Shown here piece after piece: positions 8,702-14,116 of a stretch of 14,116 nt of DNA; within the stretch, counting starts at the first letter, position 1, and each line of letters begins with the position of its first letter. The translations under genes were made by a program, and so were the position numbers. Source of the DNA: CAZADH01 sp964483805 (GTDB taxonomy: Bacteria; Muiribacteriota; Ozemobacteria; Ozemobacterales; Ozemobacteraceae); contig CAZADH010000151.1 in the NCBI GenBank assembly GCA_964483805.1, forward strand, positions 1-14,116. The letters are read 5' to 3'. The notes under the pieces are model-generated. The model did no database searches. It saw nothing but the letters and a program-made list of their open reading frames with translations, and was not told where the DNA came from.

Positions 8702-10168
8702 ATGCGTCGCCCGTTATCGACACTGTTGATTCCGTTGTTGTTGGTTGCCGCGCCGGTTTCGGCCAAGGCCAAGAAACCGGAAAACAAGACTGCCACCATG
8801 ACGCCTGCCGCCAAGCCGGTTGATGCCACCGACAATGCCACGGTCCTGCACCGCCACGAATATGAGATCGCCTTCGACCCGCACCCGACGCAGTATGAAC
8901 CGCTGGGCAAGAAGCCCGTCTTGGTCGACGGCAAGTGGGTCAGCTACCGCGTCGAGCTGCAGGAAACCTGGAGCGGCGATGCCACCCCGGTTTTGCAGGA
9001 ACTGGGCGCCAAGGTGACGGTGTTCGTCGACAAACAACCGCGGGCATTGTTGCTCTTTCCCAAGACACGCGTCGATGCGAGCCGGGCCACCAAGGGGCTC
9101 GTGCTCGATCAACAACGCAGTGGCACACTGGGAGCCCGGGTTGTCGTCACCTCGCCGCGCGTCGACAATAAGCGCCTGATTGCCGTCACCGTGGCCACCG
9201 AGCTGCTGAGCTTCCCCGATGCATCTCCCGCCGCCACGGCAACGCTGGCGACCGAAACCGTCACTACGCCGCCGCCCGACACCGGACCGACAGAGGTCTT
9301 CGAGGCGGCGGAACCCGGATCGATTCCGGTCGACACGGATCCGTCGGAGCGACCGACAACCGGGAAGTCGCTCACGGCGATTTCCATGGCCAGAAACCTG
9401 GTCGCCAGGGCCGGGGCCATGACCAGCCCGGCAACGCAGGCCGCGCGCACGCAACTGCTCCAGCGCGCGCTGAGGGTGCTCGGTGATGCGAGAGACCCCG
9501 AGGCACTCGCACTGAGCGCCGAGATTCGTGAACAAATGGACGGCGCACCCGGCCTCCCCGGCAAAGATGCGCCCGGTGCGCCAACACCTGCACCCGACCC
9601 CGCGAGCCCGGCGGCAGGAACCGGCACACCGACCGATGTGGTCCCCGCCGCAACGACGACCACGACGCGTCCGGAAGTCAATACATCATCAATACAACCC
9701 ATGCGCGCCGAGGTCAAGGCCCTGCTCGATCAGGCTGAAAGCAAGTTCTTCGCAGGCAACGACAAAGACGGCTTCGACCTGATGCACCAGGCGACCTGGA
9801 AGGACCCCACCTGCCACGAAGCGTGGGTCCGACTCGGGCGCAAAGCCTATTCGGTTCAGGAATACAAAGAAGCCCGGGACGCCTTCGACCGCGCCGTCGC
9901 GCTGAAGAGCGACGACGCCGACAGCGCCTTGATGAGCGTAAAGGCAGGCGTATTCATCGCCGACGAGGGGGGCAGCATCGACCAACTGACGCGCATGGTA
10001 CAGCAGCATCCCGACAAGGTGGCCGTGCGCCTGGCCCTGGCCGAGGCGTTCTACTTCGCCGCCAATTACTCCTCGTGCGAATCGCAGTGTTTGCAGATCC
10101 TCGAGAAGTTTCCCGGCAACGCCCGCGCGCTCGAACTGCTCAACAAGACGCGCGACCGGACCCGGTAG
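8702..10168 (+). CDS. Exported TPR-repeat protein of unknown function (488 aa)
   Basis: The ATG at 8702 follows AGGAGG by five bases. Residues 1-22 form a Sec signal peptide (basic MRRP, hydrophobic LLIPLLLVAAPV, cleavage near VSA-K), so the protein is probably periplasmic or secreted. About 48-170 is an unrecognised domain rich in beta-strand-like segments. Around 225-277 is a helical segment. Residues 280-332 are a Pro/Ala/Thr/Gly linker that begins with a few collagen-like triplets (GAPGLPGKD). Residues about 337-480 hold three TPR-like helical pairs, the clearest at 371-404 (HEAWVRLGRKAYSVQEYKEARDAF). TPRs normally mediate protein-protein contacts, so a scaffold or assembly role is plausible. 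No enzymatic motif is seen. It is transcribed convergently with the zincin gene, with a strong terminator between them. Confidence 0.85.
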   Translation: MRRPLSTLLIPLLLVAAPVSAKAKKPENKTATMTPAAKPVDATDNATVLHRHEYEIAFDPHPTQYEPLGKKPVLVDGKWVSYRVELQETWSGDATPVLQELGAKVTVFVDKQPRALLLFPKTRVDASRATKGLVLDQQRSGTLGARVVVTSPRVDNKRLIAVTVATELLSFPDASPAATATLATETVTTPPPDTGPTEVFEAAEPGSIPVDTDPSERPTTGKSLTAISMARNLVARAGAMTSPATQAARTQLLQRALRVLGDARDPEALALSAEIREQMDGAPGLPGKDAPGAPTPAPDPASPAAGTGTPTDVVPAATTTTTRPEVNTSSIQPMRAEVKALLDQAESKFFAGNDKDGFDLMHQATWKDPTCHEAWVRLGRKAYSVQEYKEARDAFDRAVALKSDDADSALMSVKAGVFIADEGGSIDQLTRMVQQHPDKVAVRLALAEAFYFAANYSSCESQCLQILEKFPGNARALELLNKTRDRTR

Positions 10169-10238
10169 AGGCGACGCGAGGCTCGCTGCCGCAAAGCGGG
10201 CCCGCGGGTCGTTTGCACCTCGTGTGCGGGCGGGTCCG
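10157..10238. repeat. Multi-hairpin intergenic element 3
   Basis: Outer arms CGGACCCG (10157-10164) and CGGGTCCG (10231-10238) are perfect 8-bp inverted repeats. The left arm lies in the last codons of the TPR gene. Inside are short stem-loops: GCGA-GGC-TCGC (10176-10186), CCGC-AAA-GCGG (10189-10199) and GCAC-CTCGT-GTGC (10215-10227). A GC-only palindrome (10196-10205) offers competing pairings. The reverse complement contains GGTGCAAACGACCCG, shared with element 2. The stems are shorter than in elements 1 and 2, so this is the weakest of the three. Confidence 0.4.
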
Positions 10239-10281
10239 AAAAAAACAACCCCGGGGTCTGCGACCGCAGCCCCGGGGTTGT
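10239..10281. terminator. Bidirectional intrinsic terminator between convergent genes
   Basis: A perfect 12-bp stem pairs ACAACCCCGGGG (10245-10256) with CCCCGGGGTTGT (10270-10281). The loop can pair further as CTGC-GACC-GCAG. On the minus strand the hairpin is followed directly by seven T residues (10245-10239), a classic terminator 52 nt past the zincin gene stop. On the plus strand the tail is only moderately T-rich, so it serves the TPR gene less strongly. Confidence 0.9.
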
Positions 10282-10332
10282 CGTTATTGTCGGGATGTCT
10301 GGCGCCGACCCGGCGCCGGCATCGATTGCGGA

Positions 10333-11142
10333 CTACGGCTTGGTCACCCGCAGCGTCAGCCATTTGCGGGCATTCGCATCGTCGCCCTTGGCAATCTGTT
10401 CGAGAATCAGCTTCTCGGCGTCCTGCTCGGTCTTGACCTGTTTCTCGCTGTACACCGTCTTCGTCTTGCCGTCGCTCAGCGTTCCGGTTTTCAAGTAACC
10501 CAGGTAGGTTTCAGCCATCTTCTTCATCGCATCTTTCGCATCGCCCTTCACATACCACTTGAACAGGGCATCGTTGCCAATCGTTGCCGCCAGTTTGGTC
10601 ACGAACTCGACCCATTCGGGGTACGCGGCAGCGCACGCTTCCTTGCGTTTCTCACAGACCTTCATCGTGAAATACTGGGTCACCCCTTCGTTGAGCGCAT
10701 TGTTGGCGGTCTGGATCGCGCAGATTCCGCCCGGGCCCGAGCAAATGTGCACCAGCTCGTGGATCCCATCGCTCTTGGCCGCAATCTTCTCAACCATGTA
10801 CACGGTGTCGGTGTGGTCGGTGAAACCGCGACACTTGTTTGAAGTGAACTGGTCTTTTGCGTCAGTTTTGCAGGTGGTACATGCGGTCGTCGCCTTGTGA
10901 GCCTTGTGACAGAGGTCTTTCGCCATGGCGTCGATCACGGAGTCGGTCGCCACCCATTTGATGCCACCGGCATTTTCGAGTGTCTTCACAGCATCGGCCA
11001 ACGCGGTAATCGCGTCGTCACCACTGCTGATACTCTTGCCTGCGAGACTCGAGCGCACCGCGGCCGGGTCGGCCATCGCCGCTCCCGCCATCAACACAAC
11101 CGCGCAACAAACCGTCATCACAACCCGCACCCATTGTTTCAT
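10333..11142 (-). CDS. Secreted cysteine-rich putative zinc metallopeptidase (HEXXH)
   Basis: The start at 11142 is chosen because AGGAGG lies 7 nt upstream and a signal peptide begins exactly there (MKQWVRVVMTVCCAVVLMAG, cleavage near AMA-D25). The frame stays open for 36 more codons upstream without coding character. The 269-residue precursor carries HELVH at 128-132 and NEGVTQYFT at 151-159. A HEXXH helix followed about 20 residues later by a Glu in an NEGxTxYFT segment is the arrangement of gluzincin-type metal sites: H128 and H132 with E152 as ligands, E129 as base. The mature part has eight cysteines (78, 88, 91, 104, 134, 141, 163, 170), fitting disulfides in an extracytoplasmic protein. 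Substrate, and whether it is a protease at all, are unknown. The gene stands alone, divergent from the HEAT/lipoprotein operon. Confidence 0.8.
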   Translation of the reverse strand: MKQWVRVVMTVCCAVVLMAGAAMADPAAVRSSLAGKSISSGDDAITALADAVKTLENAGGIKWVATDSVIDAMAKDLCHKAHKATTACTTCKTDAKDQFTSNKCRGFTDHTDTVYMVEKIAAKSDGIHELVHICSGPGGICAIQTANNALNEGVTQYFTMKVCEKRKEACAAAYPEWVEFVTKLAATIGNDALFKWYVKGDAKDAMKKMAETYLGYLKTGTLSDGKTKTVYSEKQVKTEQDAEKLILEQIAKGDDANARKWLTLRVTKP

Positions 11143-11381
11143 CTGCCTGCCTCCTCGTCGATTTGGAAGCGCCAAGCGCCCCAGACTCTCTCCCTTGCGC
11201 GCGGCGGTCGACCGACCTCGGTCACGCAGGGATTCGCCGTGGGGGTACATACCATGTCAGGGGTCAGACGTCGAGTCGATGGCAAATCCAACAAGCAACG
11301 CCGGCAGACATCGCTGGACGAACCCAGGCAAACTGCCGATGGTCTGTGCAGACGAAAAAATACCGACGGAGGCACTCGACC

Positions 11382-11837
11382 ATGATGGCACTCGAACTGA
11401 AGATCCTGGCCCTGACGCTGATCTATTTTGTGGGCTGGTTCACTGTCGAAAAAGGCCTGGGCGCACTGTGGGACTGGTGGAAACGGCCGTCGGTCGACGC
11501 GAAACCACCGACCAAGACCCCTGCCCTGCGCGCCGTTCCGGGATTCGGCACCATCACCCCGCTCGACCAGACCGGACGCTACCTGCGTGGTCTCAAGAGC
11601 CCCGACTGGAAAGTCCGCCGCATCTCAGCCATGCAACTGGGTGAGAAACGCGGCTCGCAAGTGGTGGCGGCCCTGATCGACGCCCTCGACGACCCGCGCG
11701 AAGAGGTCTCGATCGCCGCTGGCGAATCGCTGGCCCGCATCGGCGATCCGCAGGCCATCGAAGCGCTGACCCGCAACTGCGAGCGCCTGCAGTCGTCGCT
11801 GCCGACCGCCTACGAGCGCTCGCGCAAGGCAGCCTGA
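11382..11837 (+). CDS. Membrane-anchored HEAT-repeat protein (151 aa)
   Basis: The start at 11382 is supported by CGGAGG (11367-11372); a second ATG follows at once. Residues about 6-22 form one TM segment, followed by an aromatic and basic stretch (WDWWKRP) and a Pro/Lys-rich linker to about 50. Charge distribution suggests the C-terminal part faces the cytoplasm. Residues about 66-131 form two HEAT/PBS-lyase-type helical repeats (LKSPDWKVRRISAMQLGEKR, then ALDDPREEVSIAAGESLARI). Such repeats are generally protein-binding scaffolds and carry no catalytic residues here. The gene is followed after 19 nt by the lipoprotein gene, with almost the same ribosome-site context, so the two form an operon. 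Specific function unknown. Confidence 0.85.
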   Translation: MMALELKILALTLIYFVGWFTVEKGLGALWDWWKRPSVDAKPPTKTPALRAVPGFGTITPLDQTGRYLRGLKSPDWKVRRISAMQLGEKRGSQVVAALIDALDDPREEVSIAAGESLARIGDPQAIEALTRNCERLQSSLPTAYERSRKAA

Positions 11838-11856
11838 GCGAACCGGAGGCACGACC

Positions 11857-12198
11857 ATGCGACCCACCGCATCCCCCCACTTTCACCACCGTCGTCCCAT
11901 GCAGCCCCGGAACGAGGTCGTCACCGCCCTGATGCTGGCAGCGTTTGTCGTCACCATCATGTTGTCAGGTTGCGGGGAACGAGTGACGAAAGAGAACTAC
12001 GACAAGATCCAGACCGGCATGTCTCTCGCCCAGGTCGAAGAGATTCTCGGCAAGGGCGCGGCCAAGGGCAGCGGCGGCGCCAACATCGGTGCCCTATCGG
12101 TGTCGGGCGGCAGTTACGAGTGGCAGAGCAACGGCAAAACGATCTCTATCGTGGTGCTCAACGACAAGGTCATGACCAAGATGCAGTCCGGTCTCTGA
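11857..12198 (+). CDS. Small lipoprotein with BamE/SmpA-like (or DUF3862-like) domain
   Basis: This 113-residue product has a lipobox LSGC with the lipidated Cys at position 39. The next residue is Gly, not Asp, so in a Gram-negative cell it would be sorted to the outer membrane. The mature part opens with YDKIQTGMSLAQVEEILGKG, the helix pattern typical of small SmpA/OmlA/BamE-like and DUF3862 folds, followed by beta-strands (GGSYEWQSNGKTISIVVLNDKV). CGGAGG (11844-11849) favours the ATG at 11857. That gives an unusually long n-region, and the ATG at 11899 would give a normal signal length but lacks a ribosome site. It is the second gene of the HEAT operon and ends before a strong hairpin. It is too generic to be called BamE itself. 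Confidence 0.8.
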   Translation: MRPTASPHFHHRRPMQPRNEVVTALMLAAFVVTIMLSGCGERVTKENYDKIQTGMSLAQVEEILGKGAAKGSGGANIGALSVSGGSYEWQSNGKTISIVVLNDKVMTKMQSGL

Positions 12199-12224
12199 CC
12201 GGCATCGTTTCAAACCCCACGACA

Positions 12225-12254
12225 GACGCCCCCGGTCAACAGACCGGGGGCGTC
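12225..12254. terminator. 13-bp perfect hairpin, probable terminator between convergent genes
   Basis: GACGCCCCCGGTC (12225-12237) pairs perfectly with GACCGGGGGCGTC (12242-12254) across the loop AACA. It lies 27 nt after the lipoprotein stop and 60 nt beyond the stop of the convergent Sel1 gene. There is no real T-run on either side, so termination may be helped by other factors, or the stem may mainly protect 3' ends. Confidence 0.7.
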
Positions 12255-12313
12255 GTCATTCGGCGCGGCGGCAGCACCCTGCCGGCCGGACAATCAATAT
12301 AACGTATTACATA

Positions 12314-13726
12314 CTACCGCGCCGACGTTTCGCCGGGAATAATGCCTGCTGCCGATGCCAGTGCCGCCACCCGTTGTTCGATGCGGGCGCACTCGTCTTC
12401 AGACAACCGGTCGTGCAAGCGGGCCAGTGCGTTGCGGGCCTCTTCGACGCCATGACCAGCCGCCAGTGCCAGATGGGCGCCACCTTCGACAACGTCGGTT
12501 GCAACGCCGACGCCGTACGCATAGCAATAACCGAGATTCGAATACGCCGCCATGAGCCCGCGCGCCGCCGCATAGCGAAACAGGGCCACGGCGCGCACCG
12601 GGTCGGTGGCGACACCACGCCCGGCGAAATGCATGTTGCCGAGGTTGAACACGCCGACGACGGAACCGGCCGACGCCGCCCGTTCGTACCAGCGGCAAGC
12701 CTGCAGGGCATCAGCGGCGGTACCGAGACCGGTGTCATACATTGTGCCTACATCGGCCATGGCCGCCGTCCACCCGGCCCCGGCCGCCCGTTGATAGAGG
12801 ACCAGCGCAATCGCCGGGTCTTTCGCCACCCCGACGCCTTCCCGATAGAGACGGGCCAGATGATACGCGGCCTCGACGAAACCCTGGTCGGCCGCCGATT
12901 TGAGCCAACTCGCCGCCGAAGCGGTGTTGGTGGCGCAACCGACCCCTTCCAGTTGCAGCAACGCCAACTGACATTGCGCTGCCGGATACCCCTGGGCACT
13001 GGCGCGACCAAACCAATCGACCGCCGCGACAGTGTCGGTGGCGATGTCGACGCCGACGCGGAGTTGCTCCGCCAGCAGATATTGACCCTCCGGCACCCCG
13101 CGCTCGGCCGCGACCCGCACCAGGCGCAACGCCTCGGCCCGGTCGGCGGGGATACCGTCCCGCCCCTCGGCAAGCACGATGGCCAACCGAACATGCGCCA
13201 TTGCGTGTCCTTGTTCGATGGCGCGCCGGTACCACGACACCGCTTCACTCGCGTTCGCGGCCGTTCCGAAGCCCTCGTCGAACGCGACCCCAAGGTGGTA
13301 TTCGGCCACGCCGTTGCTCCTGTCGACGGCCCGGCGAAACCAGGTCAACGCTTTGGCCGGGTCGCTCGCGCACCCCACGCCGTGCTGCAACATGGTGCCG
13401 ACGTTGATGCTTGCCTGCGGGTGTTCCTTTTCGGCCGCCCGGGTGTACCAACGCAAAGCCGTCGCCGCATCGGTAGCCACCCCAAGCCCCTCGCCATAGA
13501 TGCGGGCCATGCCCAACTGCGCATCGACATGGCCCCGCTCGGCCAGTGGCGCAAACTCTTTCATGGCTTCGGCATAGCGCCCGCGCTGCAGATGATCGAA
13601 GCCGTCGCTCAGATTGGGTTGTTGCCAACCGCCGAAGACGAAGAAACCCAGGGCACTGACGATGATGGCGACGAGTATCCAGGGAACGGTCGAGCCGGTG
13701 GCCCGCGTGGTTTGCCGCGATTGCAT
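12314..13726 (-). CDS. Membrane-anchored protein of ten Sel1-like repeats (470 aa)
   Basis: The ATG at 13726 has GAGGAG six bases upstream. A short basic N-terminus precedes one TM helix (about 15-33), so the rest is predicted to lie outside the cytoplasmic membrane. Ten 36-residue Sel1-like (SLR) units tile from about 66 to 425. They share the consensus A.....LG..Y..G.GVATD...A..WY.RAA..G, with the G-x-G-x-A-x-D turn seen for example at 81-86 (GVATD), 371-375 and 406-411. The last 45 residues are helical. SLR arrays bind other proteins, often in envelope or peptidoglycan-related signalling. No enzymatic motif is present. The gene follows the PBP-like gene after 62 nt on the same strand but has its own promoter candidate. 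Partner unknown. Confidence 0.9.
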   Translation of the reverse strand: MQSRQTTRATGSTVPWILVAIIVSALGFFVFGGWQQPNLSDGFDHLQRGRYAEAMKEFAPLAERGHVDAQLGMARIYGEGLGVATDAATALRWYTRAAEKEHPQASINVGTMLQHGVGCASDPAKALTWFRRAVDRSNGVAEYHLGVAFDEGFGTAANASEAVSWYRRAIEQGHAMAHVRLAIVLAEGRDGIPADRAEALRLVRVAAERGVPEGQYLLAEQLRVGVDIATDTVAAVDWFGRASAQGYPAAQCQLALLQLEGVGCATNTASAASWLKSAADQGFVEAAYHLARLYREGVGVAKDPAIALVLYQRAAGAGWTAAMADVGTMYDTGLGTAADALQACRWYERAASAGSVVGVFNLGNMHFAGRGVATDPVRAVALFRYAAARGLMAAYSNLGYCYAYGVGVATDVVEGGAHLALAAGHGVEEARNALARLHDRLSEDECARIEQRVAALASAAGIIPGETSAR

Positions 13727-13755
13727 CCGCTTCTCCTCGAGTCAGGGTGTGCCAG

Positions 13756-13764
13756 AGTATAGCA
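13756..13764 (-). promoter_or_regulatory. Extended -10 promoter candidate for the Sel1-repeat gene
   Basis: The minus strand reads TGCTATACT (13764-13756), a TGn extension plus TATACT (5 of 6 consensus). No good -35 is visible. A start near 13749 gives a leader of about 23 nt with GAGGAG at 13738-13733. A small GC hairpin (13770-13783) lies just upstream, between the PBP stop and this site. Confidence 0.45.
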
Positions 13765-13788
13765 GATGCGCCGCCCAGGCGGCACCCC

Positions 13789-14116
13789 TCACTCCACGGT
13801 GATCGCGATCTCCTCGGCTTCCTGGGCCGGCCCCAGCGCGGTGATGCGGTGGCGGCCCGGGGTCGGTTCCCAGATCACCTGATACGGTGGCGGGGTGCGG
13901 GCCAGTTCGACGCCGTCGATGAGCCACATGATTTCCGACAGATCGCGGTCGGGCACCGCGCGCAGGATCACACGATTGGGCATGCCCGGCGCCACCACGA
14001 TATGGTCACCATCGTGCGGGCTGACGATGTTGACCCGCCCGAGCCCCCCTTCGTTCGCAACCTCGGGGGCATCGACCATGAGCACGCGTGACCGGCCCGC
14101 GCCGACAGAGACACCA
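13789..14116 (-). CDS. C-terminal end of a probable penicillin-binding protein 1C (partial)
   Basis: The frame is open from the right edge to the TGA at 13791-13789, giving the last 108 residues of a larger protein. The visible part looks like one beta-sandwich resembling the C-terminal domain of PBP1C-type (PbpC) bifunctional murein synthases (BiPBP_C). Its pattern is IVSPHDGDHIVVAP, then an aliphatic strand, then IMWLIDGVEL, then VIWEPTPGRHRITALGP and a final strand. In that family the catalytic glycosyltransferase and transpeptidase domains lie upstream, outside this window, so the enzyme itself cannot be verified. Another surface protein with a similar terminal Ig-like domain remains possible. 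The Sel1-repeat gene follows on the same strand. Apparent internal starts such as the GTG at 14085 are not needed, since the frame continues past the edge. Confidence 0.6.
   Translation of the reverse strand, partial: GVSVGAGRSRVLMVDAPEVANEGGLGRVNIVSPHDGDHIVVAPGMPNRVILRAVPDRDLSEIMWLIDGVELARTPPPYQVIWEPTPGRHRITALGPAQEAEEIAITVE

Noticed and set aside
10560..10905. Possible c-type haem site from the CTTC and CHK segments of the zincin protein
   Set aside because: There is no CXXCH: CTTC is followed by Lys, and Cys-His at 78-79 lacks the first Cys.
11143..11250. Upstream extension of the zincin gene by 36 codons
   Set aside because: A typical signal peptide and AGGAGG both mark 11142 as the start.
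11163..11381. Upstream extension of the HEAT gene to an ATG at 11163
   Set aside because: The extra 73 residues have no coding character and would bury the TM segment; the ribosome site at 11367-11372 points to 11382.

Overview
The window is GC-rich, tightly packed bacterial chromosome. A lipobox protein with a BamE/SmpA-like pattern, Sec signal peptides and a probable PBP1C tail suggest a Gram-negative-type envelope. I cannot name the phylum. Very large multi-pass SpoIIE-type receptor phosphatases in tandem are most familiar from environmental, often uncultured lineages, but that is only a weak hint. I see no rRNA, tRNA, transposase, integrase, cas or phage gene.

Layout. (1) 5606-1, minus: two tandem paralogous membrane receptor phosphatases (sensor, TM, HAMP, PP2C/SpoIIE). 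They overlap by 4 bp, and the second runs off the left edge. (2) 5607-5721: divergent intergenic region with back-to-back sigma70-like promoters. (3) 5722-10168, plus: glutaminyl-tRNA synthetase (glnS), a nitrilase-family carbon-nitrogen hydrolase, and an exported TPR protein. Each of these three is followed by a GC-rich intergenic block folding as an outer stem around several hairpins. (4) 10239-10281: strong terminator between convergent genes. (5) 11142-10333, minus: a secreted, cysteine-rich protein with a HEXXH...NEG zincin signature. (6) 11382-12198, plus: a two-gene operon of a membrane-anchored HEAT-repeat protein and a small lipoprotein, ending in a 13-bp hairpin. (7) 14116-12314, minus: the C-terminal end of a probable penicillin-binding protein 1C, then a membrane-anchored protein of ten Sel1-like repeats.

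The longest gene-free stretch is 11143-11381 (239 bp), between the divergent zincin and HEAT genes. It holds their two ribosome binding sites, and I could not identify a convincing promoter there.

How the genes may work together. The phosphatase pair probably forms a two-input signalling unit reading two different extracytoplasmic stimuli. Its usual targets, STAS-domain anti-sigma antagonists and kinases, are not in view. Much of the remainder (TPR, zincin, HEAT, lipoprotein, Sel1, PBP tail) is envelope-associated, but nothing visible proves a shared pathway. No defence or secretion system is recognisable. The most unusual signals are the three multi-hairpin intergenic elements and the HEXXH protein.
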